A stretch of 64,000 bases of DNA from the NCBI GenBank assembly GCA_025451035.1, contig JANWLE010000076.1, positions 35,415 through 99,414 on the forward strand, written 5' to 3'. The translations under genes and the position numbers were made by a program. Positions 1 to 8,644 of the stretch are shown in pieces. The notes below the pieces were generated by a model. The model made no database searches. It saw only the letters and a list, made by a program, of their open reading frames with translations, and was not told where the DNA came from. Numbering within the stretch: the first letter of the stretch is position 1; each line of letters starts with the position of its first letter. Origin of the DNA: Solirubrobacteraceae bacterium. GTDB lineage: Bacteria > Actinomycetota > Thermoleophilia > Solirubrobacterales > Solirubrobacteraceae.

Positions 1-1497
1 CGGTGACTGCTCGGCGTAGACCCGGTCGACGCCGAGCTCGCGGCCGATGCGCTCGGCTACGGAGCGGCGGTCGCCCGAGACCATCGCCACGTGACGGATG
101 CCCTCGCCGCGCAGACGCTCGACGATGCTTTGGGCGTCGGGCCGAAGCTCATCGGCCATCACGATCACGCCGCCGATATGGCCGTCGACGCCGACCAGTA
201 CGTGCGCCTCGCCCGAGCCGCGCCCGCTCAACACCGAGGCGGCCGCGATCTCCCCGGCGGGGATGCCGGCTGTGCGCAGGAACGCCCTGCTGCCGACCGA
301 GACGTGGTGCGAGTCGATGTCTCCCTCGATGCCCTGGCCAGGCTGCTCGCGGATGCCGGTGGGCATGCTCAGCTCGAGTTCGGCGGCGTGCGCGGCATGG
401 GCGAGCGCCTCGCCGAGCACGTGTGCCGAGAGGCGGTCCACGCATGCCGCCAGCCGCAGAAGCTCGTCTGGCTGCATGCCGTTGCAGGAGCGGATTTCCA
501 TGACCTCCGCGGAGCCGACGGTCAGCGTTCCGGTCTTGTCGAACAGCACCGTGCGAGCCTGGCCAAGGGACTCGATCGCCCCGGCGCCCTTGACGATCAC
601 GCCCGCCCGCGCTGCTCTCGAGAGCCCGGAGACCAGCGCGATCGGCGCGGCGAGGATCAGCGGGCAGGGGGTCGCGACGACGACGACCGCCAGCGCCCGG
701 ATCGCGTCGCCGCTCAGGATCCACGCGAGGGCCGCGACGATGAGCGTCGCCGGCAGGAAAAAGCCCGCGTAACGGTCGGCCATGCGCACGAAAGGCGCCC
801 GTTGCGTCTGCGCTTGCTCGACCAGGCGGACCAGTGCGGCGTACGCGCTCTCGAGCGCCGGTCGCTGCGCCCGCACCTCAAACGGCGGGCCCGCGTTCGC
901 GGTGCCGCTCAACACCGGCATGCCCGCCGCGAGCGTGACCGGCAGCGGCTCGCCGCTCAGCGTGCTCGTGTCGATTACCGCCTCGTCGCTCAGCACCACG
1001 CCGTCGACCGGGATCACCTCGCCGCTGCGAACGACGAGCACATCGCCGGGGTCAACGAGCTCCACCGGAATCTCTTGCAGTCGATCGCCGCGGCGTCGCT
1101 GCGCCACCTTCGGTGCGCGCTGGACGAGCGCCGTGAGCTCGCGGCGAGCCCTAATCGAGGCGATCTCCTCGAGTGTCGAGCCGCCACTGAACATGATCCC
1201 GACGATCAGCCCCGCTAGCTCTTCGCCGAGCGCGAGCGCCCCCACCATTGCCACCAGGGCGATCGTGTCGACCCCCATGTGGCGTTCCACCAGAATCGTG
1301 TGGCCGACCTCGAAGGTGAGCTCGGCGGCGAGCATGCCGACCGCCGCCCGCCAGATGTCGTTGCCCGTCGCGCCGCCGCCGGCTAGATGCGCGACCCCAC
1401 CGGCGAGGAGCGAGCTGAGCGCGATGCTCGCCATGATCTGTGCGCGCCGGCGCAGCAAGCCGCCCAAGCGTCCACGCACACCCGTCTGCTCAGCCAT
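1..1497 (-). CDS. Heavy-metal (P1B-type) cation-transporting ATPase, C-terminus cut by window edge
   Basis: Inner-membrane ATPase expected to export a soft or transition metal ion. The reading frame runs off the window at base 1 after 499 codons, so the GDGxND hinge and last helices are outside. Visible: N-terminal helices with no HMA metal-binding domain, actuator loop LSGEP (about residues 180-184), the metal-binding TPCPL motif (276-280, Cys278) that marks P1B pumps, and the phosphorylation motif DKTGTLT (Asp320). The usual His-Pro of the nucleotide domain is His-Val (SAHVL, His359), a substitution seen in some actinobacterial members. It lies 35 nt downstream of the ctpE-like gene on the same strand, so they probably form one transcript. 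An in-frame ATG at 1536 overlapping the ctpE stop (ATGA) is an alternative start; ATG 1497 has AAGGA just upstream. Metal specificity cannot be called. Confidence 0.9.
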   Translation of the reverse strand, partial: MAEQTGVRGRLGGLLRRRAQIMASIALSSLLAGGVAHLAGGGATGNDIWRAAVGMLAAELTFEVGHTILVERHMGVDTIALVAMVGALALGEELAGLIVGIMFSGGSTLEEIASIRARRELTALVQRAPKVAQRRRGDRLQEIPVELVDPGDVLVVRSGEVIPVDGVVLSDEAVIDTSTLSGEPLPVTLAAGMPVLSGTANAGPPFEVRAQRPALESAYAALVRLVEQAQTQRAPFVRMADRYAGFFLPATLIVAALAWILSGDAIRALAVVVVATPCPLILAAPIALVSGLSRAARAGVIVKGAGAIESLGQARTVLFDKTGTLTVGSAEVMEIRSCNGMQPDELLRLAACVDRLSAHVLGEALAHAAHAAELELSMPTGIREQPGQGIEGDIDSHHVSVGSRAFLRTAGIPAGEIAAASVLSGRGSGEAHVLVGVDGHIGGVIVMADELRPDAQSIVERLRGEGIRHVAMVSGDRRSVAERIGRELGVDRVYAEQSP

Positions 1498-1532
1498 CGT
1501 CCTTGGCTTAGCCGCGGCGCCTGGAGCGGCTC

Positions 1533-3917
1533 TCATGGGGGACCGTCCGTGCTCTGTGAGACCCGCACCGTGAAGCCGCACAGCGCGAGTGCCCCGATCG
1601 ATGCGGCGCTTGCCAGCAGAGCGGTTGCGATCGTGCCGAGGTCAAGCGCTGTCAGCTCAAAGAAGCGGCGCGTAGCGGGGGTGAGCAGGGCCGCCACGTA
1701 GGCGCCCGCGAGCACGGCGCACATGCCCGCGACGAGCGTCGAGCGCCGCCAGGAGCCTTCAGCCTCGAGCGCGATGACCAGATAGAACCCACACGCCACG
1801 AGGGTGGTCACGGCGACCGTGCGCGCGTAGGGGACGCTCAGGTCGAGGTCGTGCAGCGCGAACAGGTAGCCGGCGATGACGCCGGTGCCGAGTACCACTC
1901 CAGCCGGAACCGCAAAGCGCGCGACGCTGCGCACGAAGCGCTCCGGGCGCCAGCGCCCGCTGCTGGGGGCGAGCGCGAGGAAGAACGTGGGGATCCCGAT
2001 CGTGAGGCTCGCCGCCAGCGTCAGATGCCGGGGCAGCAGCGGGTAGGCGTCGGAGCTGGTGCCGATCGTGATGATCAGAAATGCGGCGAACGCCGACTTG
2101 GTGACATACAGCTTGGTCACCCGCTGCAGGTTTCGCAACGCGCGGCGGCCTTCACCGATCAGCGTGGGAACGCTGTCGAAGTCGCCCGAGACGAGGACGA
2201 GGTCAGCGACGCTGCGGGCCATCTGCGTGCCGCTGCCCTGCGCGATGGCCAGGCGCGAGCTCTTCAGCGCCGGCACGTCGTTCACGCCGTCGCCGACCAT
2301 CGCGACGTAGCGGCCGGCGGCTTGCAGCGCCTCGACGAAGGCGCGCTTGCCCTCCGGCGAGATGCGCCCGACGATGGTCGCGCGCGTGGCGAAGTCCACG
2401 AGCTCGCTTCCCGGCGCGGGCATCGACGTTCCGTCATTGACCGACTGCAGGGGAATGCCGACGTCCCTGGCGATCGCGGCCACGGTCTCGGGCGCGTCCC
2501 CCGAGAGGACCTTCAGCTCGACGCCTTCGCGCCGCAAGAACGCGATCGTCTCGACGATACCCGGGCGCAGCTCCTCCGCGAGGACGACGAGCCCGAGCGT
2601 CGCGAGTCCCGGCGGCGGCATCTCGCCGGGCCGCTCGGGCACCGGCTCAGCCCCCACGGCGAGCGCCAGCACCCGCCGCCCTTGACGCTGGCGCTCGGCA
2701 GCCACGTCCTGCAGCGAGTCGAGCGAGAAGCGTTCGGGAGCGCCGAGGAAAACGGTCTCCGCGGACAGGCCGACCGCGCTCCAACGCCGCGCGCTGGAGA
2801 ACGGGATCTCCCCGAGCGCCGGTCTCCCCTGCGCGGGGAAGGCGCGTGCGATCGCGGCCAGCGCGGCGTTCTGCGCGGAGGCGCTCGCGGCGAGAGCTCC
2901 CAAGAGCTCCTGCAGGCGCTCCTTGCTAACGCCGGGCGCGGTCAGGACCTCGATGACGCGCGAGGCGGACTCGGTCAGGGTGCCCGTCTTATCGACGCAC
3001 AGCGTGTCCACGGATGCCAGCGACTCGATTGCGTTCAGCTGCTGGGCGAGGACCCCTCGCCTTGCCATGCGCATCGCCGCCACCGCATAGGTCAGGCTGA
3101 CCAGCACGACCAGGCCCTCCGGGATGAGGCTCACGACACCGGCGGCGGAGGTCGCAACGGCGGTGTGCAGCGGCGCGTGACGGTGATACAGCGAGTAGCC
3201 GAGCAGCGCTCCGAGCACGACCACGAGCGCCACCAGCGCATACAGCAGGCGGTTGATCGCCCGCTCGAGCGGCGAGCGGGGGTGGCGGAACGAGCGGGCC
3301 TGGCCGGTCAAGCGCGCGGCGAAGCTGTCCCGCCCGACCGCGGTCACCTCGTAGGCGCCGGTCCCCTCGACGACGAACGAGCCGGAGCGGATCTCCTCGC
3401 CGACGGTGCGCGCCTGAGGCTCGGACTCGCCGCTGAGGATCGACTCGTCCAGCCGCAGTTCGCTGCAGGCGACCAGGTGCCCGTCCGCGAGCACCTGGTT
3501 GCCCGGCTCTAGCCGCACGAGATCCCCCGGCACGATCTCCCCCACCGGCAGCGGCCTGGGCGCTCCGCCGCGCACGACCGTGGCGTTGGGGCTGATGAGC
3601 AGCGAGATCCTGTCCAGGGCGCGCTTGGCGCGGACCTCCTGGGTGATCCCGATGCCTGAGTTCGCGACGATGATCCCCAAGAACAGCGCGTCGCGCCAGT
3701 CACCGAACGCCAACGTGACCGCGCCGAAGCCGGCGAGGATTGCGTTAAAGACAGTCAGCACGTTCGCGCGGACGATGCTCGTGTAGGAGCGGCTCGGGTG
3801 CTCGCGCGGCGTTTGCGCACGCTGCGCCAGGCGCTCGGCCGCCTGGCGCTCGCTGAGGCCGCCGGACGCCGAGGGGCGGGGCGAGCCGGCCTGCTCTGGC
3901 GCCTGTCCGAGCTGCAC
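1533..3917 (-). CDS. ctpE: CtpE-like cation-transporting P-type ATPase
   Basis: Membrane P-type ATPase of 794 residues, matching the length of mycobacterial CtpE, which is linked to calcium uptake. Domains in order: cytoplasmic N-terminus, two helices (about 55-95), actuator domain with LSGES (161-165), helices with the ion-site motif PEGL (266-269), phosphorylation site DKTGTLT (Asp309), nucleotide domain, GDGVND hinge, and six C-terminal helices. The PEGL motif separates it from the neighbouring P1B pump, which has CPx. The start is GTG at 3917 with GAGGGAC upstream. First gene of a probable two-gene ATPase unit. Family is secure; ion specificity is inferred from CtpE. Confidence 0.9.
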   Translation of the reverse strand: MQLGQAPEQAGSPRPSASGGLSERQAAERLAQRAQTPREHPSRSYTSIVRANVLTVFNAILAGFGAVTLAFGDWRDALFLGIIVANSGIGITQEVRAKRALDRISLLISPNATVVRGGAPRPLPVGEIVPGDLVRLEPGNQVLADGHLVACSELRLDESILSGESEPQARTVGEEIRSGSFVVEGTGAYEVTAVGRDSFAARLTGQARSFRHPRSPLERAINRLLYALVALVVVLGALLGYSLYHRHAPLHTAVATSAAGVVSLIPEGLVVLVSLTYAVAAMRMARRGVLAQQLNAIESLASVDTLCVDKTGTLTESASRVIEVLTAPGVSKERLQELLGALAASASAQNAALAAIARAFPAQGRPALGEIPFSSARRWSAVGLSAETVFLGAPERFSLDSLQDVAAERQRQGRRVLALAVGAEPVPERPGEMPPPGLATLGLVVLAEELRPGIVETIAFLRREGVELKVLSGDAPETVAAIARDVGIPLQSVNDGTSMPAPGSELVDFATRATIVGRISPEGKRAFVEALQAAGRYVAMVGDGVNDVPALKSSRLAIAQGSGTQMARSVADLVLVSGDFDSVPTLIGEGRRALRNLQRVTKLYVTKSAFAAFLIITIGTSSDAYPLLPRHLTLAASLTIGIPTFFLALAPSSGRWRPERFVRSVARFAVPAGVVLGTGVIAGYLFALHDLDLSVPYARTVAVTTLVACGFYLVIALEAEGSWRRSTLVAGMCAVLAGAYVAALLTPATRRFFELTALDLGTIATALLASAASIGALALCGFTVRVSQSTDGPP

Positions 3918-4072
3918 GCCCGTCCCTCGCTCTAGGCGCCCGGCGATGCGGGAGCGCAGCCTGCCGTGATCGTCCGCTTGGCCATCAGCTTGAGGCTAGA
4001 GGGCGACAGCCGCGCGGCCATCCGCGCACCGCCGCTGGCCGCTACGTGCTTTCCCGCAGGCCCTGGCCCCCG

Positions 4073-6385
4073 TTAGGAGAGCATCTTCTTCAGCAGCATG
4101 CCGGCGCCCGTCTTTGAGAGCGGCTCGTTCAGGTTGCCGCACTTGGGCGACTGCACGCACGACGGGCAGCCGCCGCTGCAGGGGCAGCCCGTGATCAGGC
4201 GCAGGGCGTCGGTGCACAGCTCTTGGAAGCGGCTGAAGGCGATGCGCGTGATACCCACGCCGCCGGGGTGCCCGTCGTAGATGAAGATCGTCGGTCCGCC
4301 GGTCTGTGGGTGGACGCTCGTCGACAGACCACCGATGTCCCAGCGGTCGCACATCGCGATCAGCGGGAGCACCGCTATCTGCGCGTGCTCGGTGGCGTGC
4401 AGCGACCCGAGCAGCACGTCCATCGGCAGCATCGCGGTGAGCCAGTCGGTGCTCATCTCAAACCACAGCGCCTGTGTGGAGAAGCTGGTTGGTGGCAGAT
4501 CGAGCGAGACTATGTCCAGCTGCTTGTTGTCAGCCGCGGACCGTCGCTGGTAGGCCAACACAGTGTCGGTCACGTTCACGCGCCCGAAGGACAGCGTCAC
4601 GCCCAGCAGCTTGCGCTGGTCCAGCAGCTGCTCGATCATCGTCTCGGTCTCTCGCTTGGGCTGGGTGTACCAGTCGCCGTCGAACTCGCACACCAGCGCT
4701 CGCTGGTGCTCTATGTCCAGTTCGCGCACCTCGTAGGAGCGCCCCAGGTGTAGGTAGATCGCGCCCGGGTGCACGGTCGAGTAGGCGCGCTCGGCCTCGG
4801 CGGTGCCCAGCAGCTCGCCCGAGCGTGCGTCGAGGATCGCGAAGCTGTCAGGCGATGCGGAGCGAAGGGACACGCGCGTGGCGGGGTAGTCGCCCGGGTT
4901 ACGCGGGACGAAGCTCTCGGGGCTGCCGGCGCCGAACCTGCCGGCGCTGGAGCTGCTCCGCCGGCGCAGGCGCCCTTCGCCGACCAGCTGCTCCGCGTAC
5001 GCTTCCCAGCGCGGACCGAGAAACTCGGTGTCCTCCGACGAGAGCGGTCCCTCGTGCGCGGCGCACAGCATGTGCGAGCTGTGGATGTCCTGGCTTTCGT
5101 GATCGAGGATCGCCGACTCGACCGCTCGTTGCAGAAAGTCGTCGGGGTGGCGGCAGAAGAACTGGTCCAGCGCGTCGTCACCCGCCACATACATCGCCAG
5201 CCCCTGGCCGCGCCTGCCCGCCCTGCCCCACATCTGGCGCAGCGAGGCGACAGTCCCAGGGAAGCTGACCACGATCGCGACATCCAGCTCGCCGATGTCG
5301 ATGCCCAGCTCCAACGCGTCGGTCGCGATGACCGCGCGCAGCTCCCCGCGCGTGAGGCGGCGCTCGAGCTCGCGACGCTGCTGGGGCGTGTAGCCGCCCC
5401 GGTAGGGGACGACTAGGCCGGCCAGCTCGCGGTCTGTCTCCGCCAGGTCGGCGGTGACCCACTGGCTGAGCAGCTCCACGCCCTTGCGCGACTTGATGAA
5501 GCAGATCGTGCGTGCGCCGTCGCGCACCAGTCGGGAGAGTAGTTCCGCCGCCTCCGAGAGCGCCGGGCGGCGGGTGCCGAGCCGCTCGTCGGTCAACGGC
5601 GGATTCCAGATCGCGATCTGGCGGGCGGGGGTGGGCGAGCCGTCCTCGTCGATCAGCCTCACGTTGTCCAGCCCGGTCAGGCGCTCGGCCAGCTCGATCG
5701 GGTTGGCGATCGTCGCCGAAGTCAGCAGAAAGCGTGGTTCGGTGCCGTACGCCGCCGCGATCCGCCGCAGTCGCCGCAGCACGTTTGCGACATGCGAGCC
5801 GAACACCCCGCGATAGACGTGCGCCTCGTCGATGACAACGATCGCCAGGTTGGCGAAGAGCTCGGCCCACGCGGGATGATTGGGCAGGATCCCGACGTGC
5901 AGCATGTCGGGGTTGGTCAGCACTATGTTGGCGCGCTTGCGTATCTGCGCGCGCGACTCCCGCGGCGTATCGCCGTCATAGATGGCGGGGCGCACCTGCC
6001 TTGGCAGCCCGAAGCCCGCCAGTGCGCGCGCCTGGTCTTGCGCCAACGCCTTCGTCGGGTACATGTAGATAGCGCGGGCGCGTGGGTCGCGGCAAAACGT
6101 GTCGATGGTCGGCAGGTTGAAGCACATCGACTTGCCGGACGCGGTCCCTGTCGTCACGATCGTAGGGCCTTCCCAGGCTGAGTAGACCGCCTTGGCCTGA
6201 TGCGAGTAGAGCTTGGTGATGCCGATGCGCTCAAGCGCCGCGAGGACTTCGGGGTGAAGCTCCGCCGGAGGGTCAACCTTCCTGGCTTTCCCCGGCGCTT
6301 CCCGCGTCTCGCGCACAAGGCGCGAGTCCTGCCGGCCGGTCTCCAGCAGGTCGCTCCAGGGTAGCTGCGAGGCGGTCTTCGTCAT
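4073..6385 (-). CDS. DEAD/DEAH-box helicase with C-terminal DUF1998-type zinc domain (MrfA/YprA-like)
   Basis: Superfamily 2 helicase of 770 residues. Motif I is GTASGKS (about 80-86), motif II DEAH lies in VVIDEAHVY, a SAT motif and a helicase C domain ending in WGRAGRRGQG follow, and the C-terminal third carries a cysteine cluster (CPCSGGCPSC ... KCGN) typical of the DUF1998/MZB region. This layout matches Bacillus MrfA (YprA), a 3'-5' DNA helicase of mitomycin-lesion repair. The frame is open to 6421, but ATG 6385 is preferred: the longer start would overlap the divergent HAD gene, and TACTAT lies 8 nt upstream of 6385, suggesting a leaderless transcript. A role in DNA repair is inferred from the family. 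Confidence 0.88.
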   Translation of the reverse strand: MTKTASQLPWSDLLETGRQDSRLVRETREAPGKARKVDPPAELHPEVLAALERIGITKLYSHQAKAVYSAWEGPTIVTTGTASGKSMCFNLPTIDTFCRDPRARAIYMYPTKALAQDQARALAGFGLPRQVRPAIYDGDTPRESRAQIRKRANIVLTNPDMLHVGILPNHPAWAELFANLAIVVIDEAHVYRGVFGSHVANVLRRLRRIAAAYGTEPRFLLTSATIANPIELAERLTGLDNVRLIDEDGSPTPARQIAIWNPPLTDERLGTRRPALSEAAELLSRLVRDGARTICFIKSRKGVELLSQWVTADLAETDRELAGLVVPYRGGYTPQQRRELERRLTRGELRAVIATDALELGIDIGELDVAIVVSFPGTVASLRQMWGRAGRRGQGLAMYVAGDDALDQFFCRHPDDFLQRAVESAILDHESQDIHSSHMLCAAHEGPLSSEDTEFLGPRWEAYAEQLVGEGRLRRRSSSSAGRFGAGSPESFVPRNPGDYPATRVSLRSASPDSFAILDARSGELLGTAEAERAYSTVHPGAIYLHLGRSYEVRELDIEHQRALVCEFDGDWYTQPKRETETMIEQLLDQRKLLGVTLSFGRVNVTDTVLAYQRRSAADNKQLDIVSLDLPPTSFSTQALWFEMSTDWLTAMLPMDVLLGSLHATEHAQIAVLPLIAMCDRWDIGGLSTSVHPQTGGPTIFIYDGHPGGVGITRIAFSRFQELCTDALRLITGCPCSGGCPSCVQSPKCGNLNEPLSKTGAGMLLKKMLS

Positions 6386-6405
6386 GGCTTGCGATAGTAG
6401 AGCGG
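6386..6405. promoter_or_regulatory. 20-bp divergent promoter with overlapping -10 boxes for two probably leaderless genes
   Basis: Only 20 bp separate the helicase start (minus) and the HAD start (plus). GATAGT (6393-6398) on the plus strand lies 7 nt before ATG 6406; its complement contains TACTAT, 8 nt before ATG 6385. Both fit the TANNNT spacing of actinobacterial leaderless transcripts. No Shine-Dalgarno sequence is visible on either side. Inference from spacing only. Confidence 0.5.
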
Positions 6406-7236
6406 ATGGGTTCCCGCACACTGCGCAGTCTGTTTCTCGACCTCGACGGCACGCTGCTGGGGCGAGGCGGATCGCTGCTGCACGATGGCGAGGGGAACAT
6501 CTCGATCGACGGGGTCAGGGCGGTCCAGGCGTGCCTGAGGGCTGGGGTAGAGGTTGTGTTGATGTCCGGGCGTCGTCGTGCCCAGGTCGCCGAGGACGCT
6601 CGCCTGCTGGGGCAGAGCTCCTACATCTTCGAGGCCGGGTCCTGCATGGTGATCGCAGGCGAGGAGCACTGGCTGACCGGTCAGATGCGCCCCGGCGAGA
6701 GGACCATCGCCGAGCAGATACGGCAATCGGGTGCCCCGACGCTGCTGCTGGAGCGCTACCGCGGCAGGCTTGAGTATCACGACCCGTGGCATACCGAGCG
6801 TGAGGTGTCCCACCTCTTTCGCGGCCTGCTCGACACGAGCGAGGCCAACGGCGTGCTGACGCAGAACGGTCACGGGGATCTGCGACTGCTGGACAACGGC
6901 CTGGTCTCAAGACGCTCTGAGGCGCTCGCCGCCCTGCCGCAGGTGCGGGGCTACCATCTCGTGCCCGCGAGCGTCTCGAAGGCCGGGGCGGTCGCCTACC
7001 ACATGCGTGCGAGCGGCTGTGAGCGGGAGCAGAGCTTCGCGATCGGAGACTCGGTTGAGGATCTCGCGTGTGCCGCCGAGGTGGGGACTTTCTGGCTGGT
7101 CGCAAACGCTGTGCGACGCGATCCGGCACTCAGCGGGCTGTGCGCTCGTTACCCAAACGTGCGCGTGACCGACTCTGCCCACGGCGCGGGGGTCTATGAG
7201 GCGGTGCTGAAGAGCCTGATGAGCGAAAACGGCTAG
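6406..7236 (+). CDS. HAD-family phosphatase (Cof/IIB-like)
   Basis: Cytoplasmic hydrolase of 276 residues. HAD motif I is DLDGTL (nucleophile Asp near residue 12), motif II is the Ser in VVLMSGRRR, and motif IV is GDSVEDL near residue 213, with a cap of the IIB kind between. The SGR following motif II recalls sugar- or mannosyl-3-phosphoglycerate phosphatases, but the substrate cannot be set. The start ATG is 20 bp from the divergent helicase start. It converges on gpsA, the two stops being 7 nt apart. Confidence 0.82.
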   Translation: MGSRTLRSLFLDLDGTLLGRGGSLLHDGEGNISIDGVRAVQACLRAGVEVVLMSGRRRAQVAEDARLLGQSSYIFEAGSCMVIAGEEHWLTGQMRPGERTIAEQIRQSGAPTLLLERYRGRLEYHDPWHTEREVSHLFRGLLDTSEANGVLTQNGHGDLRLLDNGLVSRRSEALAALPQVRGYHLVPASVSKAGAVAYHMRASGCEREQSFAIGDSVEDLACAAEVGTFWLVANAVRRDPALSGLCARYPNVRVTDSAHGAGVYEAVLKSLMSENG

Positions 7237-7243
7237 CGTCGCG

Positions 7244-8377
7244 TCACCGCCCGGCACGGCGCTCGGCCGAGGAGAAGGCTCGCCACAAGCGCCGCCACAA
7301 GCCGGGCTGAGGCCGGCGCCAGCGTCCGGGCGCCGGCGAGACGGCGCGCACCAACGCGACCCAGTCGGCGAGCGGCAGCTCGCCGGAGATCAAGCGCCCG
7401 AGCGCGCTCGTCACCGGTGCTTCCACGCCGGCGCGCTCGAGCGTGCTAGCCAGCAGCGGCACCGACTGCAGCGACTCCACGGCCTGACCAATGCGGGCTG
7501 GGATCTCATGGCCGGCAACGCCCGCCGCGAGCAGCTCCCCCGCGCGGCGGTTGCGGCTTTCCGGCGCCAGCGCGGTCGCCACGAGATCCCCCGCTCCGGC
7601 GAGGCCGATCATCGACTCCGGCTTTGCCCCGAGCCGCTCGGCGTAGCACCAGACCTCCGCGAAGATGTGGCCCGCCGCCGCGCCCGCGGCGTTCAGGCCC
7701 TGTGCTTCTGTCGCGCCAGCCGCCAGCGCGGCGGCGTTCTTGGCCGCACCCGCCAGCTCCACCCCGATCGGGTCTTCCGACTGCTCGCAGACGACGCCCG
7801 CGCGCTTGAAGACCTGCGCCAGCGCACGGGCGAGCTGTGGCTCACGGGAGGCGGCGACGAGCCCCGCGCCGGAGTGCACCATCTCCTGGGCGTGCGCGGG
7901 ACCACCTATGCATGCGACGCGACGGGGACCGAATGCCGCGCTCAACGCGACCGTGGGGGGCACGCCCTCGGGCGGGACGAGTCCCTTGGCCAGCGACACG
8001 ATCGCTGCACGCGAAGCGAGGCCCCCGTCGTGCAGCAGGCGGATCGCCTCGCCGATCCCGCTTGAGGGGATCGCCAGGAACACATAGTCGGCCCGTGCCA
8101 GGCCTGCTCTCACTGGCTCTATGCGCAGCTGGGAGGGCAGCTCCACGCCCGGCAGGTAGACGCTGTTTTCGCGCTCTGAGTCAAGCTTCTGCGCCTGCTC
8201 CGGGGTGCGGGCCTGAAGCGTGGTGCGCAGGCCGCCGCGCGCCAGTAGGACCGCGAGCGCTGTCCCGAACGACCCGGCCCCGATCACAACCGCGCGCTTG
8301 GCGCCCGGTGAGCTCAGTGCCCGCCCGCGCGAGGCGCGTGCCGCCGCTGCGCTTGCCGTTGAGTCAGGTTGGCTCAT
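7244..8377 (-). CDS. gpsA: Glycerol-3-phosphate dehydrogenase [NAD(P)+]
   Basis: Cytoplasmic enzyme reducing dihydroxyacetone phosphate to sn-glycerol-3-phosphate for phospholipid synthesis. The Rossmann motif GAGSFGTA lies near residue 33 after an unusual ~27-residue Ala/Ser/Arg-rich extension. Further family motifs: FLAIPSSGIGEAI, CIGGPAHAQE, the catalytic Lys in ELAGAAKNAAALAAG, and GAGDLVATALAPESRNRRAG. The length of 377 residues is slightly long because of the N-terminal extension and a basic tail (RWRRPQPGLWRRLWRAF). Monocistronic by position: convergent with the HAD gene and preceded by a 267-bp spacer. Confidence 0.93.
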   Translation of the reverse strand: MSQPDSTASAAAARASRGRALSSPGAKRAVVIGAGSFGTALAVLLARGGLRTTLQARTPEQAQKLDSERENSVYLPGVELPSQLRIEPVRAGLARADYVFLAIPSSGIGEAIRLLHDGGLASRAAIVSLAKGLVPPEGVPPTVALSAAFGPRRVACIGGPAHAQEMVHSGAGLVAASREPQLARALAQVFKRAGVVCEQSEDPIGVELAGAAKNAAALAAGATEAQGLNAAGAAAGHIFAEVWCYAERLGAKPESMIGLAGAGDLVATALAPESRNRRAGELLAAGVAGHEIPARIGQAVESLQSVPLLASTLERAGVEAPVTSALGRLISGELPLADWVALVRAVSPAPGRWRRPQPGLWRRLWRAFSSAERRAGR

Positions 8378-8644
8378 CGATCTTCACGCGCGCCGCAGTG
8401 TCGCGAGCCTAGAACGGTCGATGATGCGGAGAGCTCTTGCGGCATTACGGTCTCTGTGTGCGCTGGCTCGTTGTCAAAAGCGGTGGGCGATGCGGGGGTG
8501 ATCGCGCCAGCAGCGGCATAAGCCTCAACCGGTCGCTGAGAGAACGTGTACGCCGAGACGTACGGTTCTCTCACCATACCCGCGTGCCGGCGGATTGGTA
8601 CGCGCATTCGAGCAGCGGCTGGCGCCCTCGAGGGAAGCTCAGGG
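8378..8644. other. 267-bp intergenic spacer
   Basis: No credible gene. Short open frames here lack family resemblance and codon bias. The one conspicuous element is the hairpin at 8537-8573, listed separately. The spacer holds the upstream region of gpsA (8378 onward) and the 3' flank of the glycerate kinase gene (stop at 8645). Confidence 0.6.
8537..8573 (+). repeat. Imperfect hairpin resembling a group II intron stem (possible relic)
   Basis: TGAGAGAAC (8537-8545) pairs with GTTCTCTCA (8565-8573), and GTACG (8548-8552) with CGTAC (8559-8563) around the loop CCGAGA. The right arm CGTACGGTTCTCTCA closely resembles the conserved stem (GAACCGTAYGC...GTACGGTTCT) seen upstream of the maturase frame in bacterial group II introns. 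No reverse transcriptase frame or intron boundaries are seen, so this is at most a remnant; it could also be a transcription-ending hairpin without a T-run. Confidence 0.35.

Noticed and set aside
1851-3512. Long plus-strand open frame (553 codons) inside ctpE
   Set aside because: Mirror of the ctpE gene; composition is Arg/Gln/His-rich and without family motifs, as expected of an antisense frame in G+C-rich DNA.
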